Part shown: positions 6,745 to 13,557 of the stretch, piece after piece
How positions within the stretch are numbered: the stretch's first letter is position 1
Layout: each line of letters starts with the position of its first letter
Assembly: GCA_028872645.1 (NCBI GenBank)
Contig: JAPKDK010000045.1
Coordinates: 1-14,677 of the forward strand
Source: Verrucomicrobiota bacterium
Lineage (GTDB): Bacteria; Verrucomicrobiota; Verrucomicrobiia; Limisphaerales; UBA1100
DNA: 14,677 nt
Direction: 5' to 3'
Program-made: the position numbers and the translations under genes
Notes under the pieces: model-generated
What the model was told of the DNA's origin: nothing
What the model saw: the letters and a program-made list of their open reading frames with translations, nothing else
The model's database searches: none

Positions 6745-8157
6745 ATGTCAGTAATCGAAAACATTAAGCGCTTTTTCGAGCTCGTTAGCACCTCGTCCAT
6801 TGATCCGGACGAACGGTACGCGCGGTTGAAGCTGATGGAGCGCGATCTGGGTGTGCCGATCAAAGTTTTCGTGTTGGCTATCACTGGCTACATCCTTTTT
6901 TGTACCGATGAATTTAAAGGGACGCAATGGTTGGATGTGGCGTTGGAGCCGGTGCAGGAATTTTTCATCGGCTATGTCCTCGTCAACGTGGGGGCGGTTG
7001 TGTTCCTGTTGTTTTTCAATCGTTGGCCACTGCGCGTGGTACACTGGGTGACACTGGTGATGACTTTTGTGGACGCCATGGTGGTGTCGGCGTTGGTGGT
7101 CATCACCGGCGGGCTCGAGAGCATGGTGTACTATGTTTTTGTGGTGCTCATTATTCGCAACACCATTAGCATCCCCATTCCGGCGACGCAGATTTCGATC
7201 AACCTGCTTACCACCGCGGGTTACGCGGCGGCCATTTTTATCTGGAAAGGTTGGTTCTCGCAGGTCACGGGTTTGGATAATAACTTAAGCGAAGTGTTTC
7301 CCGACGCGGCCACCGTTGAGGTGGTATCCCAGGCGAACGCCTTGGCGCAGGATCAATATGAAAGTTCTTTGTTTATGATTCGAATCTTCTTTCTCGTATT
7401 GATGACGGCGCTGTGCTACGGCGTGCAGGTGTTGTTTGATCGTGACCAGATTTCCCAACGGGAATTGCGGGAGTATACTTTGCGCCGGGAGCAGTTACGT
7501 TCGACCGGACGCCTTGCTGCGGAAATTGCACATCGCCTCAAAAACCCTCTTTCGATTATCAACAACGCAGCGTTTTCCATGCAGCGGCATTTGACCGGGG
7601 AGAATGCAAGGGCAATCAAACAGCTCAACATGATTCGTAGCGAGGTGGATCGCTCGGATATGATCTTAACGGAGTTAATGGGTTACGCGCGGCTTTCGGA
7701 AGGACGGGTGGAGCGACTCAATGTGAAGGATGAAATGCATTCTTCTATTGAGAATGCATTTCCGGCTGCATCCAACTTTGAAATCACGATTAAGCAGCAG
7801 ATTTCTGATGCGCTGCCGCCACTCATGATGCAGCGGGCTCATTTACGTGAGATTCTTGTGAACGTGCTTGTAAATGCCCGTGAGGCAACATCCACGGGAG
7901 GCGTTATTAAAATTTCATGCCAACCTTTGCGCAATTATATGATTGAGATTCGGATAAAGGACGGCGGGGTGGGCGTGCCGAAAGATAAGGTTACACGCAT
8001 CTTTGAGGCGTATTTCACCACCAAAGAAAAAGGGACTGGCCTGGGGCTCGCCATCGTAAAGCAAAATACCGAGCTGTACGGTGGCCAAATCCGAGTGGAT
8101 TCGGAGCTTGGAACCGGCACTGAATTTATCCTAACCTTCCCTACCCGAGCCCTTTAA
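6745..8157 (+). CDS. Membrane sensor histidine kinase, NtrB-like
   Basis: This 470-residue kinase should sense a signal at the membrane and phosphorylate the response regulator encoded 12 nt downstream. About six hydrophobic segments (near 38-54, 74-91, 98-120, 127-143, 148-167 and 208-230) form the sensor, with one longer presumably periplasmic loop (168-207). I recognise no named sensor domain in it. The H-box is AEIAHRLKNPLS with phospho-acceptor His263. The residue after the His is Arg264, where most HisKA kinases have Glu or Asp. The ATPase part has an N-box (NVLVNAREA, 373-381), a G1 box (DGGVG, 406-410), an F-box (IFEAYFTTK) and a G2 box (GTGLGLAIVK, 430-439), all intact. The ATG lies 15 nt after coaC without a Shine-Dalgarno sequence. 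The pairing with a sigma-54 activator suggests an NtrB/AtoS/ZraS-type system, but the input is unknown. Confidence 0.92.
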   Translation: MSVIENIKRFFELVSTSSIDPDERYARLKLMERDLGVPIKVFVLAITGYILFCTDEFKGTQWLDVALEPVQEFFIGYVLVNVGAVVFLLFFNRWPLRVVHWVTLVMTFVDAMVVSALVVITGGLESMVYYVFVVLIIRNTISIPIPATQISINLLTTAGYAAAIFIWKGWFSQVTGLDNNLSEVFPDAATVEVVSQANALAQDQYESSLFMIRIFFLVLMTALCYGVQVLFDRDQISQRELREYTLRREQLRSTGRLAAEIAHRLKNPLSIINNAAFSMQRHLTGENARAIKQLNMIRSEVDRSDMILTELMGYARLSEGRVERLNVKDEMHSSIENAFPAASNFEITIKQQISDALPPLMMQRAHLREILVNVLVNAREATSTGGVIKISCQPLRNYMIEIRIKDGGVGVPKDKVTRIFEAYFTTKEKGTGLGLAIVKQNTELYGGQIRVDSELGTGTEFILTFPTRAL

Positions 8158-8169
8158 CGACGCCCAGTC

Positions 8170-9600
8170 ATGAAACCTAACCTCCCGCCGGTCCTAGTAG
8201 TTGATGATGAGCCAAACATGCGCGAGACCGTGCGTGAGATGCTCAGCGACGATGGCTTTGCTGTGGAGTTGGCGGAGTCGGCCGAAGATGCCCTCGAGAT
8301 GATGGCTGCACCCGGGGCGAAATTTTTTATGGTGATCACTGATGGTCGCCTTGGTGGGATGAGCGGCTACGATCTCATCCGTACGATGGCCAAGGATTAC
8401 CCCAATCTGCAGGTCATTCTTATCACTGCCTTTGCCACTCCCAAGCTCGCGGTCGAAGCCATTCAAGCCGGCGCGGCGGATTACCTTTCCAAACCATTTG
8501 CGCCTGAGGAATTGCTGCACGCGGTGGAACGCTGCCGCGATCATTTTGAGCTCATCGCGGAAAACAAAACGTTACGTGCGCGGTCACATGGCAGTAGGAT
8601 TTATGAGGTGCACCAAATCGTCGGCGAGTCGCCCCAGACGATGGAGCTGCGTCAGTTTATTCGAACCGTGGCCCCCACAGATTCCACCGTGCTCATCCTC
8701 GGCGAAAGCGGCACTGGCAAAGAACTCGTTGCCGGATCCATCCACTCTCTTAGTCGGAGGAATGATAAAAAATACATTCGCCTCAACTGTGCCGCCATTC
8801 CCGAAACCCTTTTGGAGAGCGAACTCTTCGGGCATGAAAAAGGCGCCTTCACCGGCGCGCTTCGCACCAAACGCGGTCGTGTGGAAGAAGCGGATGGAGG
8901 CACCATTTTTCTTGATGAGATTGGCGACATGAGCCGGCCATTGCAGGCCAAATTGTTGCGTTTTCTCGAGGATGGCTCGTTCACGCGGGTGGGAGGCAAT
9001 GAGGAGAAGCAAGTTGACGTACGGATTATTTCAGCGACCAACCGTGACATCGTGACGGCCATCAAAGAAAATGATTTTCGTGAAGATTTATATCATCGCC
9101 TAAACGTGATGAAATTTCGCCCGCCACCCCTGCGTGAACGTGGCGATGACGTGGTGCTGTTGGCTGAATATTTCCTCGATCAAAACTGCAGAAAAATGGG
9201 CCGCAGCGAGATGAAACTTTCCAAGGAAGCTTCAGGAATACTGCTGAGCCACAATTGGCCCGGCAATGTGCGCGAATTGCGTAACGTAATGGAACGCGCA
9301 GCTATTCTTGAACAAACCGATGAAGTGCTGCCTTCAAGTCTGCCCGATTTTAAAATGGAAATGCGCCTCCGGGAAGATGATGACAACGGCGTTGAAATCA
9401 AGTTCGACCTTGGCTTTGCCGAGGCGGTGGCGGACTTTGAGCGCCGCATGATCACCACCGCCCTCGAGAAAAACCAATACGCTGTGAACCGAAGCGCAGA
9501 GATGCTGAAAATGACCCGCCATTCTCTTCGGTATCGCATGCAGCAGCTCGGCCTTTCCAACTCTGGCGAAACCAGTGGTGACGACGGCGACCGCGAATAA
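8170..9600 (+). CDS. Sigma-54-dependent response regulator, NtrC family
   Basis: This is a 476-residue activator of sigma-54 RNA polymerase, the presumed partner of the kinase just upstream. The receiver domain (about 7-125) has the acidic pair Asp12-Asp13, phospho-acceptor Asp58 (VITDGR), Thr86 and Lys108. The AAA+ domain (about 147-380) has Walker A GESGTGKE (178-185), the sigma-54-contacting GAFTGA loop (225-230), Walker B GGTIFLDEIGD (243-253) and the sensor-region motif NWPGNVREL (362-370). A Fis-type helix-turn-helix spans about 432-460. Every residue needed for phosphorylation, ATP hydrolysis and sigma-54 contact appears present. I saw no clear -24/-12 (TGGC...TTGC) promoter in the gaps of this window, so targets probably lie elsewhere. 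The acidic C-terminal tail is encoded in DNA shared with the start of hpnD. Confidence 0.94.
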   Translation: MKPNLPPVLVVDDEPNMRETVREMLSDDGFAVELAESAEDALEMMAAPGAKFFMVITDGRLGGMSGYDLIRTMAKDYPNLQVILITAFATPKLAVEAIQAGAADYLSKPFAPEELLHAVERCRDHFELIAENKTLRARSHGSRIYEVHQIVGESPQTMELRQFIRTVAPTDSTVLILGESGTGKELVAGSIHSLSRRNDKKYIRLNCAAIPETLLESELFGHEKGAFTGALRTKRGRVEEADGGTIFLDEIGDMSRPLQAKLLRFLEDGSFTRVGGNEEKQVDVRIISATNRDIVTAIKENDFREDLYHRLNVMKFRPPPLRERGDDVVLLAEYFLDQNCRKMGRSEMKLSKEASGILLSHNWPGNVRELRNVMERAAILEQTDEVLPSSLPDFKMEMRLREDDDNGVEIKFDLGFAEAVADFERRMITTALEKNQYAVNRSAEMLKMTRHSLRYRMQQLGLSNSGETSGDDGDRE

Positions 9601-10480
9601 TCGCGCCGCCCTGGAGGCCAGTCAGGCCATCACGCGGCGCAGTGCCTCCAACCTGGCTCTCGCCTTTGTGGCGCTAGACAGGCGCCGACGCCTTGCCATG
9701 AACGCGCTCTACGCTTTCTGTCGGCAAATCGATGACGTTGCTGATGAGGAAACCCAACCCCGCGAACAACGCGCCTCCACATTGCAGGATTGGCGCGAAG
9801 ACGTTCAACGCGCTTGCGAGGGCGGGCAGCCACGCATTCAAGTCAATCAGGCGTTGCAACCGGTCATTGAACAATATGGTCTCAAGTTCGAGCATTTTGA
9901 TGAACTCATTCGAGGTATGGAAATGGATCTCGAACAGGATCGTTTTGAAACTCTCGATGACCTCGATCGTTATTGCTACCGTGCCGCCTCTGTCGTGGGC
10001 CTGTTAAGCATTGAAATTTTCGGCTACCGCAATGACGCCTGCCAGGAATATGCCGTGAACCTTGGGAAAGCCCTACAACTCACCAACATCCTGCGCGACG
10101 TGGGCAATGATGCCGGCCGCGGCCGTATTTATATGCCCGTGGCCGAGATGGGAAAATACGGCGTGGACCCCCAGTCTTTACTGGATTTAAAATACTCCAC
10201 AGCCTTTCACAACCTCGCTGCCGACATCGCCGTGCGCGCGCGCGGCCATTATCAGTTAGCATCCGATCTGTTGCCGAGTGCCGACCGTCGCGCCATGGTT
10301 GCCGCCGAAGCCATGGGCGCAGTGTACTGGCGCTTGCTGCGCCGTATGGAGGATTGCAAGTTTCGCGTGCTCGATCCGCGCCCCACACGTCTTGGTCGTC
10401 TTCACAAATTGGCGCTTGTCTTCGGAACATGGTGGCGCATCAAAACCGGCTCCACCCGGCCAAATTATGGCTGTGATTGA
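9575..10480 (+). CDS. hpnD: Squalene/phytoene synthase family, probable presqualene diphosphate synthase
   Basis: HpnD-type enzymes join two farnesyl diphosphates into presqualene diphosphate, the first step of the HpnC-HpnD-HpnE route to squalene and hopanoids. The 301-residue protein has the first aspartate-rich motif DDVAD (53-57) after YAFCRQI, the segment GMEMDLEQDRF (114-124), YCYRAASVVGLLSIEIFGY (133-151), and the second motif in LRDVGNDAGRGRIYMP (173-188, Asp175 and Asp179). The YCYR...VGLLSIEIFGY wording and the C-terminal region fit HpnD better than carotenoid CrtB, but phytoene synthase is not excluded. Two adjacent GTG codons (9575 and 9578) are the only reasonable starts, so the gene overlaps the response regulator by about 26 nt. 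No hpnC, hpnE or shc lies in this window. Confidence 0.85.
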   Translation: MVTTATANNRAALEASQAITRRSASNLALAFVALDRRRRLAMNALYAFCRQIDDVADEETQPREQRASTLQDWREDVQRACEGGQPRIQVNQALQPVIEQYGLKFEHFDELIRGMEMDLEQDRFETLDDLDRYCYRAASVVGLLSIEIFGYRNDACQEYAVNLGKALQLTNILRDVGNDAGRGRIYMPVAEMGKYGVDPQSLLDLKYSTAFHNLAADIAVRARGHYQLASDLLPSADRRAMVAAEAMGAVYWRLLRRMEDCKFRVLDPRPTRLGRLHKLALVFGTWWRIKTGSTRPNYGCD

Positions 10481-10511
10481 TTTGGCGGCGGATTTCCACT
10501 AATCATTTCCC

Positions 10512-11315
10512 GTGCAAATTCAATTTACCAAAATGAACGGTGCGGGAAATGACTTCGTACTGATCGATAATCGCGATGGCAGCGTGACGCTCAGCCGCGA
10601 ACAAATCGCCAAACTTTGCCATCGTCAGCGTGGCGTGGGTGCCGATGGGCTCATTTTGCTAAGGAACGCCAAAGGCGATGGCGATTGGGCATGGGATTTT
10701 TACAACGCCGATGGCAGCGATGCCGAAATGTGCGGCAACGGCGCGCGGTGTTTTGCCAGTTACATCCAGCACACCATCGGCGGGAAAGGGGAGTTGAGTT
10801 TTGAAACCGCATGCGGCCTCATTCGCGCCACCATTGGCGACACCACCGTGACGGTAAACCTAACCGATCCCCACAGCCTCGAGCTCAATCAATCAATCGC
10901 AACAAGCGCTGGCGAGCAAATCGTGCACTCGCTCAACACCGGCGTCCCGCACGCGGTGCTCTTTGTGAACGATGCCGATGCCGCGATGGTGGCCAGCCTT
11001 GGTGATGAGATCCGTCATCACGATCACTTTGCGCCCGCGGGCACCAATGTGAATTTCGTGCAAACCCTGTCTCCTGGAAAAATCCACGTGCGTACTTACG
11101 AGCGCGGCGTGGGAGAAACACTTGCGTGCGGCACCGGCGTTTGCGCCAGCGCCATCCTCGCCGCCCAACTCAATGATTGGCCCGCCGATGTGCAAGTAAC
11201 CGTACTCGGCGGTGACACTCTCAGCGTGGATTTCGAGAGCGATAGCGAGAAGTTTTCCAACGTACAACTTACCGGCCCTGCGCAATTTGTATTTGAAGGC
11301 ACAATGGCGGTGTAA
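10512..11315 (+). CDS. dapF: Diaminopimelate epimerase
   Basis: DapF converts LL-diaminopimelate to the meso form used in peptidoglycan and as the lysine precursor. The protein has 267 residues, a typical length. The two catalytic cysteines are Cys74 in MCGNGARC and Cys206 in ACGTGVC. Substrate-binding residues are visible as Asn13 (GAGNDF), Asn65 (YNADGSDAE), Asn180 (GTNVNF) and Glu197-Arg198 (YERGVGET). The start is a GTG at 10512, chosen because it gives the canonical N-terminus (QIQFTKMNGAGNDF); the internal ATG eight codons in would cut the first beta strand. It lies 31 nt after hpnD and begins a dapF-dapA-dapB block. Confidence 0.96.
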   Translation: MQIQFTKMNGAGNDFVLIDNRDGSVTLSREQIAKLCHRQRGVGADGLILLRNAKGDGDWAWDFYNADGSDAEMCGNGARCFASYIQHTIGGKGELSFETACGLIRATIGDTTVTVNLTDPHSLELNQSIATSAGEQIVHSLNTGVPHAVLFVNDADAAMVASLGDEIRHHDHFAPAGTNVNFVQTLSPGKIHVRTYERGVGETLACGTGVCASAILAAQLNDWPADVQVTVLGGDTLSVDFESDSEKFSNVQLTGPAQFVFEGTMAV

Positions 11316-11391
11316 CGATGGGGACTCGCACAACGCGTCCTTACCAATTCCCTTGAGTCCACACGCCTCCACCTGTTAGCGTCCGCGCAGA

Positions 11392-12270
11392 ATGTTTACG
11401 GGAGTTTACACCGCATTGGTTACGCCATTCAAAAAAGGGCGATTGGATGAGACTGCACTCAAGAAACTCGTGGAGTTGCAGGTCAAAGGCGGAGTGGACG
11501 GCATTGTGCCCGTAGGCACCACCGGTGAATCGCCCACGGTGGATTTTGAGGAACACGTGCGCATCATCGAGCTGGCGGTTTACTATGCCAAAGGTCGCTG
11601 CAAAATCATCGCCGGCAGTGGGGCGAACTCCACAGAGGAAGCGGTTTACCTCACCAAGTCCGCCGAATACGCTGGCGCGAATGGCTCGCTGCAGGTCTGC
11701 CCGTATTACAACAAGCCTTCGCAGGATGGCCTCTACGCGCACTTCAGCAAGATCGCCGATTCCACCAACTTGCCGATCGTCCTCTACAGCGTCCCCAGTC
11801 GCTGCAACGTGGAAATCGCCGTGCCCACGGCAGTTCGCCTTGCGGCGGATTGTCCCAACATCGTTTGCATCAAGGAAGCCGGGGGCGATGTGGATCGTGT
11901 CAGTCAATTGCGCGCCGCATTGCCCAAACAATTTACCATTCTCAGTGGCGACGACGCCCTCACGCTGCCCTTTATGGCCGCCGGCGCGAAGGGCGTCATC
12001 AGTGTTTCGAGCAATCTTATCCCGCGGCAGCTTACCAAAATGGTGCACAGCTTTCTCAGTGGCGACGCAAAGGGCGCGCTGAAGTTGCACGAAAAGTATT
12101 ATTCGCTGTTCAAAGATTTGTTCATCGAAACTAATCCCGTCCCGGTCAAGGCCGCGCTGGCGATGATGGGACTGGTCAGGGAAGAATACCGCCTGCCGCT
12201 GGTGAAAATGAATCCCGATCACCGCCGCAAACTTCGCGCCACACTCAAGGCGACGGGCGTGCTTAAATAA
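11392..12270 (+). CDS. dapA: 4-hydroxy-tetrahydrodipicolinate synthase
   Basis: DapA condenses pyruvate with aspartate semialdehyde, the committed step towards diaminopimelate and lysine. The 292-residue TIM-barrel protein matches the usual length. The Schiff-base Lys161 lies in CIKEAGGD. The catalytic triad equivalents are Thr44 (VGTTGESPT), Tyr106 (CPYYNKP) and Tyr132 (LYSVPSRC), and Arg137 binds the substrate carboxylate. The segment YSVPSRC differs mildly from the common YNVPGRT but keeps the key Tyr and Arg. The ATG at 11392 follows a 76-nt gap, one of the largest in the run, so a separate promoter is possible, though I find no strong one. A short inverted repeat, GGACTC (11325-11330) and GAGTCC (11355-11360), lies in that gap. 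No lysine riboswitch is apparent. It ends 4 nt before dapB. Confidence 0.96.
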   Translation: MFTGVYTALVTPFKKGRLDETALKKLVELQVKGGVDGIVPVGTTGESPTVDFEEHVRIIELAVYYAKGRCKIIAGSGANSTEEAVYLTKSAEYAGANGSLQVCPYYNKPSQDGLYAHFSKIADSTNLPIVLYSVPSRCNVEIAVPTAVRLAADCPNIVCIKEAGGDVDRVSQLRAALPKQFTILSGDDALTLPFMAAGAKGVISVSSNLIPRQLTKMVHSFLSGDAKGALKLHEKYYSLFKDLFIETNPVPVKAALAMMGLVREEYRLPLVKMNPDHRRKLRATLKATGVLK

Positions 12271-12274
12271 TTTT

Positions 12275-13006
12275 ATGACCAAGGTCATCATCCATGGTTC
12301 ACGAGGGCGAATGGGGCAAATGCTCATTGCGTGCGGCGAAGCAATGGACGGCATCGAAATCGTCGCCGGCGTGGATGAAAGCGATGACTTATCCGCCCTT
12401 ATTGCCGACTGCGATGTGGTTATTGATTTCAGCCTGCACAGCGCCACCGCCGCCTGTGCCGCATTGTGCGCCAAGCATGGCAAAGCACTCGTCATAGGCA
12501 CCACCGGCCACACAGAGGAGGAAAAAACCGAAATTCTGAATCACAAAACCGAAGTCCCAATCGTTTGGGCCAGCAATTATTCCACCGGCGTTAATACCCT
12601 CTTTTGGCTCACGCGCAAAGCTGCGGAAATCCTCGGGTCGGGTTTTGATTTGGAAGTGGTGGAAATGCATCACCGCCACAAAGTGGATGCCCCTAGCGGC
12701 ACGGCTGCCACGCTTGGAGAAATTTTACTCGAAGTGCGTGACCAACAAAAAGAGACCCTTCGCCACGGCCGCGAAGGCATCGTGGGCGCGCGCACGGATG
12801 AAGAAATCGGAATGCACAGCCTCCGCGGCGGCGATGTGGTGGGCGATCACACTGTCATTTATGCCGGCGCCGGCGAACGCCTCGAGCTCACGCACAAAGC
12901 TGCCAGCCGCGAAACTTTCGCCAATGGAGCCCTCCGCGCCGCCCAGTGGGCCACCAGGCAGTCCGCCGGCCTTTACAATATGCAGGATGTTTTGGGGCTG
13001 GAATGA
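12275..13006 (+). CDS. dapB: 4-hydroxy-tetrahydrodipicolinate reductase
   Basis: DapB reduces the DapA product with NAD(P)H to tetrahydrodipicolinate. The 243-residue protein starts with the nucleotide-binding VIIHGSRGRMGQ (4-15). It continues with DFSLHSAT (51-58), GTTGHTEEE (75-83) and ASNYSTGVN (99-107), and has the active-site motif EMHHRHKVDAPSGTA (130-144), which holds His132/His133 and Lys136. The C-terminal GLYNMQDVLGL ending is typical. The gene starts 4 nt after dapA and its TGA overlaps the folK ATG (ATGA). The last base of its stop codon is also the first base of a palindromic repeat that fills the start of folK. Confidence 0.96.
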   Translation: MTKVIIHGSRGRMGQMLIACGEAMDGIEIVAGVDESDDLSALIADCDVVIDFSLHSATAACAALCAKHGKALVIGTTGHTEEEKTEILNHKTEVPIVWASNYSTGVNTLFWLTRKAAEILGSGFDLEVVEMHHRHKVDAPSGTAATLGEILLEVRDQQKETLRHGREGIVGARTDEEIGMHSLRGGDVVGDHTVIYAGAGERLELTHKAASRETFANGALRAAQWATRQSAGLYNMQDVLGLE

Positions 13007-13557
13007 ACACAGATATTCACGATGAACAGGATATAAAAAACCCTAAATATCCTGAACATCTGTGTTTAATTTCTCTGGGTTCAAACCTTGGCAATCCCGC
13101 CATTAACATTCAAAACGCCTTCGGCGAACTGCAAAAACTTTCCAACGCTCCCATCCACAAATCATCCCTGTGGAAAAGCACCCCTGTCGATTGCCCGCCC
13201 GATTCGCCTAATTTCATCAATGCCGCCGTCGCGTTCAAGCCGTTGGAAAATGAAACCCCCGAATCGCTGCTTGCCAAACTCCAGCAAATCGAAATCCAAT
13301 TTGGGCGCAAACCCAAGGCAGTGTTAAACGAACCCCGCTCACTTGACCTCGATCTCATCGCCTTTAAAAGCGAAACGTGCGACACTGATTTCCTGACTCT
13401 CCCGCACCCGCGTTTTCATCAACGCAGCTTCGTGCTTGAGCCACTAAACGAAATCGCGTCGCTCGCCATTCTTCCCAATCAAACCCAAACCATCACCCAA
13501 CTTCTTGCCGCGCTCGACACGGGAGAAGCCCTGGCTTTACACTCCGCCAATGACTGA
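13003..13557 (+). CDS. folK: 6-hydroxymethyl-7,8-dihydropterin pyrophosphokinase
   Basis: FolK transfers pyrophosphate from ATP to 6-hydroxymethyl-dihydropterin in folate synthesis. The 184-residue protein shows SLGSNLG (24-30), SSLWKSTPVDC (54-64), NFINAAV (70-76), the signature PRSLDLDLIAF (111-121) with Asp115 and Asp117, and LPHPRFHQRSFVLEPL (133-148). The core normally starts within a few residues of SLGSN. Here about 21 extra, mostly polar residues precede it, and they are encoded by a palindromic repeat (13006-13066). The ATG at 13003 overlaps the dapB stop by 4 nt and is the only in-frame ATG ahead of the core. Starting further upstream would read through dapB in another frame. All catalytic motifs are intact, so the enzyme is probably active despite the added leader. 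Confidence 0.92.
   Translation: MNTDIHDEQDIKNPKYPEHLCLISLGSNLGNPAINIQNAFGELQKLSNAPIHKSSLWKSTPVDCPPDSPNFINAAVAFKPLENETPESLLAKLQQIEIQFGRKPKAVLNEPRSLDLDLIAFKSETCDTDFLTLPHPRFHQRSFVLEPLNEIASLAILPNQTQTITQLLAALDTGEALALHSAND
13006..13066. repeat. Imperfect palindromic (hairpin) repeat inside the folK 5' end
   Basis: The outer arms AACACAGAT (13006-13014) and ATCTGTGTT (13058-13066) are exact reverse complements. The inner arms AGGATAT (13028-13034) and ATATCCT (13047-13053) are also exact reverse complements. Between the stems lie a 13 by 4 nt internal loop and a 12-nt A-rich apical loop (13035-13046). Read from the other strand the right arm is AACACAGATGTTCAGGATAT, nearly a second copy of the left arm with 9 nt missing. 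From memory, ACACAGAT...GAACAGGAT wording resembles dispersed intergenic palindromes in many bacterial genomes; I could not check this. The element is AT-rich against its GC-rich surroundings. Confidence 0.8.

Noticed and set aside
11316..11391. Promoter for dapA (TTGAGT and TGTTAG)
   Set aside because: The -10 match is poor and the spacing is only 15 bp, so it is not supported as a feature.
11341..12513. A 390-codon open frame on the minus strand antisense to dapA
   Set aside because: It is longer than dapA itself, but the plus-strand frame has all DapA catalytic motifs. The antisense translation is His/Arg-rich with no recognisable domain and spans two genes; it is an effect of GC-rich codon structure.
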